Source: Mycolicibacterium vinylchloridicum (GTDB taxonomy: Bacteria; Actinomycetota; Actinomycetes; Mycobacteriales; Mycobacteriaceae). Taken from it: a stretch of DNA of 64,000 bases. Below are positions 1-10,832 of the stretch, piece by piece. The first letter of the stretch is position 1. Every line of letters begins with the position of its first letter. The notes beneath the pieces were generated by a model that did not search any database, was not told the DNA's origin, and saw only the letters and a program-made list of their open reading frames with translations. The stretch spans positions 96,536 to 160,535 of the forward strand of contig NZ_JACBJQ010000010.1 of NCBI RefSeq assembly GCF_013404075.1, written 5' to 3'. The translations under genes were made by a program, and so were the position numbers.

Positions 1-137
1 CGAACAGCTACTCGCTGGAGTTCTGAGCGGGCTGGGATGCGGCGGCGAGTCGGCTGTAACGAATTGACGCCAACGCCGATATCGCTGCAAGGAAGGCACG
101 CCTTCCCATAAAATGCCAGGTCGGGGAAGGAACTGCC
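1..137. other. Left edge, no gene called
   Basis: No complete gene is visible. One forward frame ends in a stop near position 24 after a few codons and could be the tail of a gene lying outside the window, but it is too short to assign. The last ~15 bases hold the purine-rich ribosome-binding region of the DUF732 gene. Confidence 0.4.
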
Positions 138-422
138 ATGAAGAAGTTCGCCATCACCGCAATCGCCGCGGCCGGACTTGGTGTGGCGCTCGCCGCACCG
201 GCGTACGCGGACCAGGACTCGTTCATCACCACGCTGGCCAACGATGGCTGGAGTGGACCGGTCTCCGCCGCCGTGGAGGTCGGACAGCACATCTGCAGCG
301 ACATCGCCGCCGGCGTGCCGCAGGCGACCACGCTGCAGACCATCTCGGACAACACCGCCGACGGCGTCGAACCGAAGGACGCTGCGTTCTTCTACAACGC
401 GGCCGCTCAGCACCTCTGCTGA
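138..422 (+). CDS. Small secreted DUF732-family protein
   Basis: This 94-residue protein starts with a Sec signal peptide: basic MKK, an alanine-rich hydrophobic stretch to about residue 20, and a likely AYA cleavage site before Asp25. The mature part is about 70 residues with two cysteines, Cys53 and the C-terminal Cys94, which probably form a disulphide. This size and layout match the mycobacterial DUF732 family of exported proteins of unknown function. The ATG follows a purine-rich GGGGAAGG stretch. It converges with mpa, leaving only 23 bases between the stop codons, so it is transcribed on its own. Function is not known. Confidence 0.8.
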   Translation: MKKFAITAIAAAGLGVALAAPAYADQDSFITTLANDGWSGPVSAAVEVGQHICSDIAAGVPQATTLQTISDNTADGVEPKDAAFFYNAAAQHLC

Positions 423-445
423 GGCCGAGCCCACCGCTCGCGAGG

Positions 446-2248
446 CTACAGGTACTGACCCAGGTTCGACTCGGTGTCGATCGCCCGGCTGGCACTGCTG
501 CTCTTGCCGGTGACCAGCGTGCGGATGTAGACGATCCGCTCGCCCTTCTTGCCCGAAATCCTGGCCCAGTCATCGGGATTGGTGGTGTTGGGCAGGTCCT
601 CGTTCTCGGCGAACTCGTCGACGATCGAGTCGAGCAGGTGCTGAATTCGCAGACCCTTCTGCCCGGTCTCCAGGACTGACTTGATCGCGTACTTCTTGGC
701 CCGGTCGACCACGTTCTGAATCATCGCGCCGGAGTTGAAGTCCTTGAAGTACATGACTTCCTTGTCACCGTTGGCATAGGTGACCTCCAGGAACCGGTTG
801 TCGTCGATCTCGGCGTACATCCGGTCGACGACCTTCTCGATCATCGCCCTGATGCACAGCCCGCGGTCGCCGCCGAACTCGTCGAGATCGTCGGCATTGA
901 CCGGCAGGTCTTCGGTGAGGTACTTGCTGAAGATGTCAAGTGCGGCTTCGGCATCCGGCCGCTCGATCTTGATCTTGACGTCCAGGCGGCCGGGCCGCAG
1001 GATCGCCGGATCGATCATGTCCTCGCGGTTGGAGGCGCCGATGACGATGACGTTCTCCAGCCCCTCCACACCGTCGATCTCGGAGAGCAGCTGCGGGACG
1101 ACCGTCGTCTCCACGTCCGAGCTCACGCCCGTGCCGCGGGTACGGAAGATCGAATCCATCTCGTCGAAGAAGACGATCACCGGCGTTCCCTCGGAGGCCT
1201 TTTCGCGGGCCCGCTGAAAGATCAACCGGATATGCCGTTCGGTCTCACCGACGAACTTGTTCAGCAGCTCCGGGCCCTTGATGTTGAGGAAGTACGACTT
1301 CGCCTCGCGCGCGTCGTCGCCACGAACCTCGGCCATCTTCTTGGCCAGCGAATTGGCAACGGCCTTGGCGATCAATGTCTTTCCGCATCCGGGCGGACCG
1401 TAGAGCAGCACGCCCTTGGGCGGGCGCAGGGCGTACTCGCGGTAAAGCTCCTTGTGCAGGAACGGCAGTTCCACGGCGTCACGGATCTGCTCGATCTGCC
1501 GGGTCAGGCCGCCGATGTCGTGGTAGGCGACGTCGGGCACCTCTTCGAGTACCAGATCCTCGACCTCGGCCTTCGGAATGCGTTCGAACGCATACCCGGC
1601 CTTGGTGTCGACCAGCAGCGAGTCGCCCGGGCGCAGCTTGCGCGGACGCAGATCGTCGTCGAGCGCCTCGGCGACGTCGACGGGCAGGTCCTCGATGGCG
1701 ACAAGCGGTTCGGCCAGCCACACGATGCGTTCCTCGTCGGCGTGCCCGACCACCAGCGCGCGGTGGCCGTCGGCGAGGATCTCGCGCAACGTGCTGATCT
1801 CGCCGACGGACTCGTAGGTGCCCGCCTCGACCACGGTCAGCGCCTCGTTGAGACGGACGGTCTGGCCTTGCTTGAGTTCCTTGGTGTCGATGTTGGGAGA
1901 GCAGGTGAGCCGCATCTTGCGGCCGGAGGTGAACACGTCGACGGTGTCGTCGTCATGGGCGCCCAGGAGCACGCCGTAGCCGCTCGGCGGCTGACCCAGC
2001 CGGTCGACCTCCTCGCGGAGCGCCAATAGCTGCTGACGAGCCTCTTTGAGGGTGTCCATCAGCTTGGCGTTGCGCGCGGCAAGGGAGTCGATACGCGCCT
2101 CGAGCTGATGCACATCGCGCGCGCTGCGGGCGCCGCCTTGCCCAATGGCGTTCTCGAGCTGCTCGCGCAGGACCGACGCCTCGCGGCGTAGCTCCTCAAG
2201 CTCGGCAGCATCCTCGCTCGACAGTTGGGGGTCTTGTGCCTCACTCAT
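446..2248 (-). CDS. mpa: Proteasome-associated AAA ATPase Mpa (ARC)
   Basis: Mpa recognises Pup-tagged proteins, unfolds them and feeds them into the mycobacterial 20S proteasome. The 600-residue product has an N-terminal coiled coil (about residues 12–80) that binds Pup, then OB-fold beta regions, then an AAA module with Walker A GPPGCGKT (284–291) and Walker [10 protein letters not shown] (358–366). It ends in GQYL, the C-terminal tail with penultimate tyrosine that docks into the proteasome. The ATG at 2248 is chosen because GGAAAGGAG lies just upstream and the protein then begins like known Mpa; an in-frame extension to 2353 has no such support. Neighbours match the Rv2115c region of M. 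tuberculosis. pup, dop and prcBA are not in the window. Confidence 0.97.
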   Translation of the reverse strand: MSEAQDPQLSSEDAAELEELRREASVLREQLENAIGQGGARSARDVHQLEARIDSLAARNAKLMDTLKEARQQLLALREEVDRLGQPPSGYGVLLGAHDDDTVDVFTSGRKMRLTCSPNIDTKELKQGQTVRLNEALTVVEAGTYESVGEISTLREILADGHRALVVGHADEERIVWLAEPLVAIEDLPVDVAEALDDDLRPRKLRPGDSLLVDTKAGYAFERIPKAEVEDLVLEEVPDVAYHDIGGLTRQIEQIRDAVELPFLHKELYREYALRPPKGVLLYGPPGCGKTLIAKAVANSLAKKMAEVRGDDAREAKSYFLNIKGPELLNKFVGETERHIRLIFQRAREKASEGTPVIVFFDEMDSIFRTRGTGVSSDVETTVVPQLLSEIDGVEGLENVIVIGASNREDMIDPAILRPGRLDVKIKIERPDAEAALDIFSKYLTEDLPVNADDLDEFGGDRGLCIRAMIEKVVDRMYAEIDDNRFLEVTYANGDKEVMYFKDFNSGAMIQNVVDRAKKYAIKSVLETGQKGLRIQHLLDSIVDEFAENEDLPNTTNPDDWARISGKKGERIVYIRTLVTGKSSSASRAIDTESNLGQYL

Positions 2249-2395
2249 GTTGCGCTCCTTTCCCACACCGAGAGTTGGTGCGGTGGATACCTCAACGCTA
2301 CCGGCCCAACCTCGATCATGTGCGTTCGGGGAATTTCGACACACTGGCAACACTGTTAATCTTTTCCATGAGTCGGGCAGATCGAGAGGACAGCC

Positions 2396-2887
2396 GTGAC
2401 CCTGAAACTGCTAGCCACGGGCGTTGCCGCCGCCGCGATCGTCGGCGGCGCGGCCGCCGGTGTGACGTCGGTTGCATTCAGCTCGCCGGTAGCGCCGGCC
2501 GTGCAGCCCGTCGTCTTCGGCGCACCGCTGCCGCAGACCCCGGCTCCCGAGCTCCAGAGCCAGCTTGTCGCCACCCTCGACGGCCTCCAGAGCGGCGGGT
2601 CGTTCTCCGGCGGCAAGGCCTCCTACATCCAGTTCGGCCTGGGCCGCTTTGAGGGCATTGCCGCAGACCGGGCGTTCAACAACGCCTCGGCCAAGGGACT
2701 GCTCCCGCTGAGTTTCGTCGTCGCCGACATCGACCAGGAAGGTCCGACCGCAACGGCGAATGTCACCGCGACGGCGCCGAATGGTCAGACCGCCACGCAG
2801 AGCATCCAGTTCGTCCAGGGGCCCAGCCCGTCCGGCTGGCAGCTGACGAAGCAGTCGGCGCTCGCGCTGATGCAAGGCGCCGGCTAG
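2396..2887 (+). CDS. MTB12-like exported protein
   Basis: The 163-residue product begins with a hydrophobic, alanine-rich signal segment (residues 1–28) and continues with a low-complexity proline/alanine linker to about residue 50. The C-terminal ~110 residues resemble the low-molecular-weight antigen MTB12 (CFP2) fold, with the phrase [13 protein letters not shown] near the end. The next gene has a related C-terminal domain, so the two look like a tandem duplication. GTG at 2396 is used because GAGAGGA precedes it at good spacing. It sits 7 bases before the lipoprotein gene and probably shares its transcript. Role unknown, presumably at the cell envelope or secreted. Confidence 0.75.
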   Translation: MTLKLLATGVAAAAIVGGAAAGVTSVAFSSPVAPAVQPVVFGAPLPQTPAPELQSQLVATLDGLQSGGSFSGGKASYIQFGLGRFEGIAADRAFNNASAKGLLPLSFVVADIDQEGPTATANVTATAPNGQTATQSIQFVQGPSPSGWQLTKQSALALMQGAG

Positions 2888-2894
2888 TCGCTGG

Positions 2895-3455
2895 ATGCGT
2901 CACCCGCTGTTCGGAGTTCTGAGCGCCGCCACAATTGTGGCGGCGCTCAGCCTCTCTGGGTGTTCTGAGCACACCGAGCCGAAATCGACACAGAGCCCGT
3001 TCGAGCAGTCGTCGACGGCGCTCGCGCCGCCGGAGACCACGGCGGCCGCCCTGCCGACCCCCGAGGTTCTGACCGACGTGCTCTATCGGCTGGCCGACCC
3101 GGCGGTCAAGGGCGCGGACAAGCTGCAGCTCGTCGAGTCCACCACGCCGGACGATGCCGCGACCATCGACAAGTTCGCGGCCGCGCTGCGCGACGGCGGT
3201 TTCACCCCCCTGACGTTCACTGCCACCGAAATCCGCTGGTCTGATCGCCAGCCCGGGGACGCTTTGGCGTCGATCAACGTCACAACGTCGAACCCGGCCA
3301 ATCCCGGCAACTTCACCTTCCCGATGGAGTTCCGCCAGGACAAGGCGGCCTGGCAGCTGTCCCGTGAAACGGCGAACATGCTGCTGGCCTTCGGCAATGC
3401 CAGGGGCGGCGGCACCACCCCGGCGAGCCCCGCCAGCCCCACCCCGACACGCTGA
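2895..3455 (+). CDS. lppK: Lipoprotein, LppK-like
   Basis: The 186-residue product has a lipoprotein signal peptide with lipobox LSGC (Cys23), so the mature protein should be lipid-anchored on the outer face of the membrane. A Ser/Thr/Pro-rich spacer (about 25–60) leads to a C-terminal domain related to MTB12, ending in WQLSRETANMLLAFGNA and a proline-rich tail. Length and position between mpa and the DUF503 gene match lppK (Rv2116) of M. tuberculosis; the symbol rests on that synteny. The stop codon directly abuts the next ATG, so translation of the DUF503 gene is probably coupled. Function not established. Confidence 0.8.
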   Translation: MRHPLFGVLSAATIVAALSLSGCSEHTEPKSTQSPFEQSSTALAPPETTAAALPTPEVLTDVLYRLADPAVKGADKLQLVESTTPDDAATIDKFAAALRDGGFTPLTFTATEIRWSDRQPGDALASINVTTSNPANPGNFTFPMEFRQDKAAWQLSRETANMLLAFGNARGGGTTPASPASPTPTR

Positions 3456-4642
<1,187 letters not shown>

Positions 4643-4721
4643 TCAGCCTGCCATACCTGCCATATCGGACTCGCCGCGCGACGTGCCCTCGACTGTCGGC
4701 GCACCGTCCTAGGCTTCGGTC

Positions 4722-5555
4722 ATGTCCGATCAGGCGTTGGAGACGCGTCGCCCCGCGCTCTCGCCGTCGCGGGCCGCCGATTTCAAGCAGTGTCCGCTGC
4801 TTTATCGCTTCCGGGCGGTCGACCGGCTGCCCGAGCCGCCGTCGACGGCCCAGTTGCGGGGTTCGGTGGTACACGCCGCCCTTGAGCAGCTCTACGGTCT
4901 GCCGGCCGCCGACCGCGGCCCGCAGACCGCGTTGTCGCTGGTCGACCCGGCCTGGGAGAAGGTGCTGGCCGAGCACCCCGACCTTGCCGATGGCTTCACC
5001 GACGAGCAGCGCGGCCAGCTGCTGACCGAGGCGCGGGCCTTGCTGACCGGCTACTACCGGCTCGAAGACCCGACGCGGTTCGACCCGCAGAGCTGTGAGC
5101 AGCGCATCGAGGTTGAGCTCGCCGACGGCACGCTGCTGCGCGGCTACGTGGACCGCATCGACGTGGCGGGTTCGGGCGAACTGCGGGTGGTCGACTATAA
5201 GACCGGCAAGGCACCGTCTGCCGCCCGCGCACTCGCCGAGTTCAAGGCCTTGTTCCAGATGAAGTTCTACGCCGTGGCGCTGCTGCGCTCCCGCGATGTG
5301 CTGGCGACCCGGCTGCGCCTGATCTACCTGGCCGACGGCCAGCTGCTGGACTACACCCCCGAGCTCGACGAGCTGCTGCGCTTCGAGAAGACCTTGATGG
5401 CGATCTGGCGGGCCATCCAATCCGCTGGTGCAACAGGCGATTTCCGCCCGAACCCGTCGCGGCTGTGCAACTGGTGCAGCCATCAATCGCTGTGCCCGGT
5501 CTACGGCGGCACGCCGCCGCCCTACCCCGGCTGGCCCGAGAAGCCCGCCGCGTGA
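4722..5555 (+). CDS. RecB-family PD-(D/E)XK exonuclease with Fe-S cysteines
   Basis: This 277-residue protein resembles the nuclease domain of RecB/AddB and Cas4-type enzymes. Visible are GSVVHAALEQLYG (RecB motif with His), GYVDRID (metal-binding Asp) and VVDYKTGK (Asp/Lys of the catalytic core). Cys28 together with the C-terminal group CNWCSHQSLCP gives four cysteines placed as in iron-sulfur-containing members. It matches Rv2119 in sequence type and position. Substrate and pathway are unproven; DNA repair is the usual guess. It overlaps the following gene by four bases (GTGA). Confidence 0.88.
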   Translation: MSDQALETRRPALSPSRAADFKQCPLLYRFRAVDRLPEPPSTAQLRGSVVHAALEQLYGLPAADRGPQTALSLVDPAWEKVLAEHPDLADGFTDEQRGQLLTEARALLTGYYRLEDPTRFDPQSCEQRIEVELADGTLLRGYVDRIDVAGSGELRVVDYKTGKAPSAARALAEFKALFQMKFYAVALLRSRDVLATRLRLIYLADGQLLDYTPELDELLRFEKTLMAIWRAIQSAGATGDFRPNPSRLCNWCSHQSLCPVYGGTPPPYPGWPEKPAA

Positions 5556-6328
5556 GCTGCTACTACCGGCGACTCGGCCCTGATCTGTTCGCATCAACCG
5601 ACCAGACCCGCAGCAACTGGACACCTGAAATTCAGCACGGCTCACCACCTTTGGCGTTGTTGACCAAGGCCATCGAAGAGATCTCGAGCGACGGGATGCG
5701 CATCGGCAGGTTGACCCTGGACATTCTGGGCGCCATCCCGGTCACCGAGGTGCGCGTGCAGGCCAAGGTCGACCGGCCGGGCAGTCGCATCGCGATGCTG
5801 TCGGCCGAGATGTCCGCCGAGCGCCCGGACGGTCCGCCGCGGGCGGCGGCCCGGGTCACCGCATGGGCACTGGCCACGTCGGACACCGCCGACGCCGCCA
5901 CTGACCGCTATCCCCCGCTGACCGAAGGGCCAACGGCCGCATTGGAACTGCACTGGAAGGATGCCGGCGGCTACATCGATTCCGTGGACTGGCGACCGCA
6001 ACAAGACAAGTCCGGGAGCGGCACGGTGTATTGGATGTCCCCCATCGCGAACCTGGTCGACGACGAGCCGACGACCGCACTGCAGCGCCTGGCGATGGTG
6101 GTCGATTCCGCGAATGGCATTGGCGCAGCGATAGATCCGGAGAAGTTCATCTACATGAACACCGATACCGCGGTGCATCTGCACCGAGCGCCCACCGGCA
6201 GTGATTTCGCCGTGCGGGCCCGCGGTTCGATCGGGCCGGACGGTATCGGCGTGACCACGGCTGAACTATTCGACCGTGACGGGTTCGTCGGCACGTCCGC
6301 CCAGACGCTTCTGGTGCAGCGCCGCTAG
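5552..6328 (+). CDS. Thioesterase-like (double hotdog) family protein
   Basis: The 258-residue product starts SCYYRRLGPDLF and belongs to the mycobacterial TesB-like thioesterase family, which has two hotdog folds. The N-terminal half carries the helix LALLTKAIEE and LDILGAIPVTEVRVQAKV; the C-terminal half carries ANLVDDEPTTALQRLAMVVDSANGIGAAI and FIYMNTDTAVHLHR. The gene at 57233 is a clear paralogue, sharing MNTDxAVHxHR and GPDGxGV. Such proteins hydrolyse acyl-CoA thioesters or act as chaperone-like acyl-CoA binders; the substrate is unknown. GTG at 5552 is chosen because it makes a four-base GTGA overlap with the upstream stop. Confidence 0.8.
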   Translation: MSCYYRRLGPDLFASTDQTRSNWTPEIQHGSPPLALLTKAIEEISSDGMRIGRLTLDILGAIPVTEVRVQAKVDRPGSRIAMLSAEMSAERPDGPPRAAARVTAWALATSDTADAATDRYPPLTEGPTAALELHWKDAGGYIDSVDWRPQQDKSGSGTVYWMSPIANLVDDEPTTALQRLAMVVDSANGIGAAIDPEKFIYMNTDTAVHLHRAPTGSDFAVRARGSIGPDGIGVTTAELFDRDGFVGTSAQTLLVQRR

Positions 6329-6490
6329 GTTTGCTATTCGACGCCCGTGGTTTGGTGCCGCAAGGCGCAGGTCCAGGTCATCCAACATCCCGCGCTGCGC
6401 CGGTCCACGGCCGGGTTGTCAAGACGTGTCAGCATGCAGTCACAAACCAACTCCGCGACGTCAGCGCGGCTTCACGCCGGCGAATCCCGA

Positions 6491-7333
6491 CTAAAATTCA
6501 GGGATCGACTGAGTCAGGATAGTCTCCGGCATCAACTCAGCACGCGCCCAAAGGCGTTGGAGCGCGACGGCCGCAGCAGCAGGCTGCTCGGCCGGCCAGA
6601 AGTGGTTCGCATCGAGGGTGACCAGCTCGGCTCCCATTCGCGCCGCCATTCTCCGGCCGAATTCCACGGATACCACGAGGTCACGCTCCCCCCAGATCAG
6701 CATGCTCGGCACGATGATGTTGGCGAGGTCGTCGGCCCATTCCTGTCCGATGCGCGTGGCTGAGCGATACAGCGTCAGCGTGATTTCCCGGTTCCACGCG
6801 TACCGCCAAGAGTGAGTTCGCGCGACAGCCTCGGGCATCCCCGACATGAGCAGCACCTCGGAGAAGGCTTCAACGTCAAGCTCATCCATCCACCGCTCAC
6901 CTGCACCCTCCTCATTCCAGACACGCCACACACCGTGCAAGGGCCAGCGCGGGTCGATCGGCCCGTTTCCAGCTGCGACGCTCCTCAGCAGCTCGGGGCG
7001 AAGCGACGCGGCGCGTAGCGCCAACAAACAACCCCAGTCGTGGCCGACGATGTGCACCGGGCCGGTGCGCGCGTATTCTGCCTCGATCTGTTCGATCAAC
7101 CAGGCGACGTAGTCGTCCTTGGTACCCGCCCATCCCGCTGGCGGCGGCTCGCGAAACCCCGGCAAGTCGAGCGCGATCACGTCGTCACGGTCGAGGCAAT
7201 CGATGACCGGTTGCCACACAGCACTCGTCATCGGCATTCCATGCACTAACATGACCGTCATATCGTGAACGATAGCGCCAACTATCGGTTCCTTCTTGGC
7301 TAATGCAGAACTCCCGATGCTGAAGTGAAGCAC
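6491..7333 (-). CDS. Alpha/beta hydrolase with Asp nucleophile (epoxide hydrolase/dehalogenase type)
   Basis: An alpha/beta hydrolase of about 256–280 residues. It shows the oxyanion loop HGMP, the nucleophile elbow GHDWGC with aspartate instead of serine, an acid-containing WGERD strand end and the catalytic histidine in NHFWPAEQP. An aspartate nucleophile is typical of epoxide hydrolases and haloalkane dehalogenases rather than esterases, so epoxide opening is the favoured guess. A GTG at 7333 and an ATG at 7261 (MTVMLVHGMP) are both possible starts. The second removes 24 residues of doubtful value, and neither has a good ribosome site. It stands alone between gene-poor stretches. Confidence 0.8.
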   Translation of the reverse strand: MLHFSIGSSALAKKEPIVGAIVHDMTVMLVHGMPMTSAVWQPVIDCLDRDDVIALDLPGFREPPPAGWAGTKDDYVAWLIEQIEAEYARTGPVHIVGHDWGCLLALRAASLRPELLRSVAAGNGPIDPRWPLHGVWRVWNEEGAGERWMDELDVEAFSEVLLMSGMPEAVARTHSWRYAWNREITLTLYRSATRIGQEWADDLANIIVPSMLIWGERDLVVSVEFGRRMAARMGAELVTLDANHFWPAEQPAAAAVALQRLWARAELMPETILTQSIPEF

Positions 7334-8335
7334 GGGAAGCCCTGTTGGACAGCGATATACCCCGCCTCAGACGGGGATCCATAGCTCACCCATCATCGTA
7401 GGACCTTCGAAAGGTGTACACGACTGGTCGCATACTAGCAATCACCCCTTTGGAGGCGCGACAGTGATGAGAATCCCAATTATTTAGAATAGAAAGTCTT
7501 CGATCTCGCTGCCGATAGCAGGCATATCCGGGCAACCGGGGACCTCAGACCTGCAACTGCGAGCGCGCGAACCCAACCTTCGTTGACCCGCCCAGGATGT
7601 CGCCGCCAAGCGTCCATCAGCGGCGCGGTAGGTATCGCCGGGCTTATGGGTGCCGGTTCTTTACATTCACTGCATCGGATTCGCCGTCGCCTGTTGAACA
7701 TCCCCGGATCCGCTTGAGTTGAGGCGGCACATCGGGGCATCGTGTTCGGTCAAGCGCACGAGCCTTCGACGCTCGGCAAGTTGGTGCGATGGCGTGCCCA
7801 CTTCCGGGTTTGGAATTCTGACGCTCGCGCTGATCCGGTCAATGTGAATGGCGGCACGGCATCCCGATCTGGTAGGCACGGGCGGTGATGAGCGGCCGCC
7901 CCGAGGGGAAGATGCGGTGATCGGCCCAAAAAGCGAATGATGTCCGCCTCGACGCGCGGGCGGCTGTAACGACTGCGCCCGCTGCAAGGTGGCGCGACTC
8001 CCGACTCTTCAAAACGGTCACCCGATCGAGGTGGCGACTTGGTATGAGCTGTAATGCTTTTGGTATCTTACGCAGAACAACCCGCGCGGCATGCAGTAGG
8101 CACCACGGCGGGTGATCACTCGGTAGTTCGGTCGTGCAGGCAGTGAGGCTTGGCCGTCCGGCTATGACCTTTCGCCGCCGAATCATATGTGCCTCGTCAT
8201 ATTTGATGACGCGGTCAGCCCTTCCCCGGTACGGCTACTGGTTCGTCAGGACCGATCGTGTCCGTGTGCTTACGCATGCGTCGGGGAGAGGACAGCCCGC
8301 ACCGCGGAAACCTGAACGTGCGCACCCGGGCTTCA
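7334..8335. other. Gene-poor kilobase, no recognisable gene
   Basis: About 1 kb without a convincing coding region on either strand. The open frames here lack ribosome sites, recognisable motifs and the G/C-rich third codon positions of the neighbours. A short hairpin with CCCCG and CGGGG arms lies near 7361–7377. Near 7430 GCATACTAGCAATC faintly resembles the GYATRC repeat described elsewhere. The stretch probably contains decayed sequence. Confidence 0.5.
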
Positions 8336-9436
8336 CTAGCCCCTGGCGGGACTCGGCCTGCAGATGCGCGATTGGTTTCCCCCGGCGCGTTTAGCGGCGT
8401 ACATCGCTGCATCGGCGCATTGGATAAGGTAGTCGATCGCGGCCGTATCACCCCACCGGACGACGGCGGCTCCAACGCTTGCGGTGACCGGTTGCGGCGA
8501 TCCTGCGATGGCGGCGCACAGTTGTGCAGGCATTTGTTCGGCCAAATCGGCTGTCACGGCGTCGATGAGAATGAACTCCTCGCCGCCGAAGCGCCCGATG
8601 ATCGCGGAACCGGTGCTGGCCTCGCGCAGAATCCACCCAACCGTGCTCAACGCCTGATCGCCGGCCACGTGCCCGTACAGATCGTTGAGTTTTTTGAACT
8701 TGTCCAGGTCGATCATGACGACGATCAGGTGCAGGTCGTTTCCCGGCGACGTCAACAATGCGCTCGCACGCTCGTAGAAGGCACGCCGAGTCAGGACACC
8801 GGTAAGCGGGTCTTGGTCGGAGCGCACCACGTCAGCGCCCAACGTGCGCACCACCGCTTGGATCGCCAGCGGAACGGCCAGGTTGAGTTCAATGACCAGC
8901 CATAATCCGGCGGCAGCGACTACTGGATCAGTGACAATGCCGACGCGTGCTGCGCTCACTGCGCCCACAGAGAGGGCGACGCCGATGTTGAAGACGATCG
9001 CCTTCGTGTTGTGGAAGAACGCCGCGTATCCGCCGGTGATGGCCAAAGATGTGCAGCCCATCAGCCCGATCACGGGGCGCGGATCCAACAAGCACCCCAC
9101 GCCGACGAGCACACTCCCGAGGCAGATCATCGCCAATGACTGCGACCTCGTCGGCCAACGCCGCAACCACAACACCGCATAACTGGAGCCGACGGCCACC
9201 GCAGCAATGCTGAAGGGCCATACCGCTATAGCGGGCACACCGCGCAGGGTAAGCGCGGCCATCCCCATAGTCGTCATTGCTGCTGCGATGAGCACCATCA
9301 GCAGCCGGGTTGGCACCTCCAGTCCACGCGCACGCAGATAGCTGGTAAGCCAATCAAACTGATCGGGTTGCCTCCACCACCGCCCGAGACACCCCCAGAT
9401 CCGACCGATGCGCAGAAATGCTTGCTCCTCGGTCAT
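8336..9436 (-). CDS. Membrane-bound GGDEF diguanylate cyclase
   Basis: This protein should make the second messenger cyclic di-GMP from two GTP. From the ATG at 9436 (AGGGGAGGGGGAACG upstream) it has 366 residues. Residues about 40–195 form roughly six membrane segments, in the style of MASE-like sensor domains. The GGDEF domain follows, with DLDKFKKLND (243–252) and the active-site loop RFGGEEF (282–288). The usual RxxD inhibitory site nine residues before the GG is absent (TGSA instead), so product feedback may be weak. A longer in-frame reading to 9676 lacks support. Nothing nearby shows what it senses. Confidence 0.9.
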   Translation of the reverse strand: MTEEQAFLRIGRIWGCLGRWWRQPDQFDWLTSYLRARGLEVPTRLLMVLIAAAMTTMGMAALTLRGVPAIAVWPFSIAAVAVGSSYAVLWLRRWPTRSQSLAMICLGSVLVGVGCLLDPRPVIGLMGCTSLAITGGYAAFFHNTKAIVFNIGVALSVGAVSAARVGIVTDPVVAAAGLWLVIELNLAVPLAIQAVVRTLGADVVRSDQDPLTGVLTRRAFYERASALLTSPGNDLHLIVVMIDLDKFKKLNDLYGHVAGDQALSTVGWILREASTGSAIIGRFGGEEFILIDAVTADLAEQMPAQLCAAIAGSPQPVTASVGAAVVRWGDTAAIDYLIQCADAAMYAAKRAGGNQSRICRPSPARG

Positions 9437-9770
9437 CGTTCCCCCTCCCCTGCGTTTTTCCACGGTAGCCGCACAAATCCGGTGGCGAGGTGAAGCAGCC
9501 AAAGTGCGTGAACGAAGTGTTGGGTGGCGCCATAATGGCAGGTGGGCGGGCGCAATGTCTCGTTTGCCGGCGGATGAGACATTGAGGCGGTAGCGGCTTG
9601 CGGTGCCGCCGCCGTTACCGCGTCCGCTGCTCACTTCGTCGACCCGGCCGATCCCTCGATCGCGCAGCTGAGCCATACAGCCTCGATGAGTGCGTCGCTG
9701 AACCCTCCGGTTCTATTCCGGAGCGTTGCCATTGCCGAACGACCGCCCGAAGCGGCTTGACGGGGCTGGG
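9437..9770. other. Intergenic region
   Basis: This 334-base stretch holds the upstream region of the diguanylate cyclase, with its strong ribosome site at 9440–9450. The opposite end is the 3' side of the DoxX gene. No gene or clear repeat was seen. Confidence 0.4.
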
Positions 9771-10301
9771 TCAGGCCTTGGCGGGCGGTCGGTAGAAGAT
9801 CGCCAGCTGCCCGATGCCACCGCCCAGACCGAGCACCAGCGCGACGAGCAGTCCGCACCAGCCGTGCAGCCACGGGTAGATCCCGGTGTCTGAGAACAGC
9901 GCGTAGTCCAGGCTGTACTTGCCAGCTCCGGTCGCGGCGAGCGCCACGGCCGCCGCCGCCAGCACCAGGTTGTACTCCCAGCCTTCCTTGACGATGAAGA
10001 AGCCGTTGTGGCGGTGCACGGTCCAGGCCGCCACCAGCATCAGCGCCACGAAACCGGCGGCCGGGACCGGCGTCAGCAGCCCCACGGCCAGCCCGATGCC
10101 GGCAGCCATCTCGGTGCTCGCCGCCACCCGCGCGTGGAAGGTGCCCGGCTTCATTCCGATGCTCTCGAACCACCCGGCGGTGCCCTTGATCCGGCCGCCG
10201 CCGAAGAACTTGTTGTAGCCGTGGGCGGCCATGGTCAGGCCGAGCACCACACGCAAAAGGAGGAGACCGACGCTAGCGGTTTCATAGTAGGCAGCAGTCA
10301 T
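9771..10301 (-). CDS. DoxX family membrane protein
   Basis: A 176-residue integral membrane protein with four hydrophobic segments (about residues 8–28, 65–90, 100–120 and 145–165). The conserved DoxX phrases are VVLGLTMAAHGYNKFFGGG, AAGIGLAVGLLTP and the HNGFF loop. DoxX proteins are linked to quinone or thiol-redox stress functions in mycobacteria, but this paralogue has no partner gene here to suggest a specific job. The ATG at 10301 is preferred over an unsupported 36-residue extension because it gives the normal family length. Confidence 0.85.
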   Translation of the reverse strand: MTAAYYETASVGLLLLRVVLGLTMAAHGYNKFFGGGRIKGTAGWFESIGMKPGTFHARVAASTEMAAGIGLAVGLLTPVPAAGFVALMLVAAWTVHRHNGFFIVKEGWEYNLVLAAAAVALAATGAGKYSLDYALFSDTGIYPWLHGWCGLLVALVLGLGGGIGQLAIFYRPPAKA

Positions 10302-10832
10302 GCGAGTAAACCTAGAACATCGGCGTGGACACGTCGTTGGGTGCCCACTGTGCGGTCGGGAGCGCACGCCAGGTAGGCCGGTGCTGCAAGCAAGGCCGAT
10401 ACTGGGCAACGGCTGGCGACATCGTCGATCGGCCAGTCGTATGACTCTGCTTGACAGGCCGAGAATTGTTGCGGTTCAGGCAAGTTAAGACGAACAGTCG
10501 TACCGAAGAACAACCAACACAGTTATGAAAGGCAACAACGCTGAGACGTCGGCGGCACACGCGAACTGCGAGAAAGCTCTGTCGCGCTCAGGAAGAACAG
10601 CTATTCCCAAACTCGGGTGTCGGTGCCGACGAGACATCCGAGTTGCGCGAGACCTCAACGGTATGGCCCACCGTCCGGAACGCCGGCCGCACCGTCTCGA
10701 CTTGTCCTGTGGACCGTGTCGTCACGCCGACCGCCGACGCAAGTCAAAAGATGATCAACGCTGCGGTGGAGCGTGGCGACGATGATGTGTAAAGGTTAAG
10801 GTGGAGAACGTAATCAGCGACCGAAGAGGCTA
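10302..10832. other. Intergenic region without a recognisable gene
   Basis: About 530 bases. A forward frame from 10525 and another ending near 10790 are open, but neither has a ribosome site or recognisable motif. The left end should contain the DoxX promoter. Confidence 0.4.

Noticed and set aside
1232..2029. Long open frames on the strand opposite mpa
   Set aside because: They are mirror images of a strongly conserved gene; none has a ribosome site or recognisable domain.
10525..10785. Open frame between DoxX and MarR
   Set aside because: Arg/Cys-rich, no motif and no ribosome site; looks like chance openness in GC-rich DNA.
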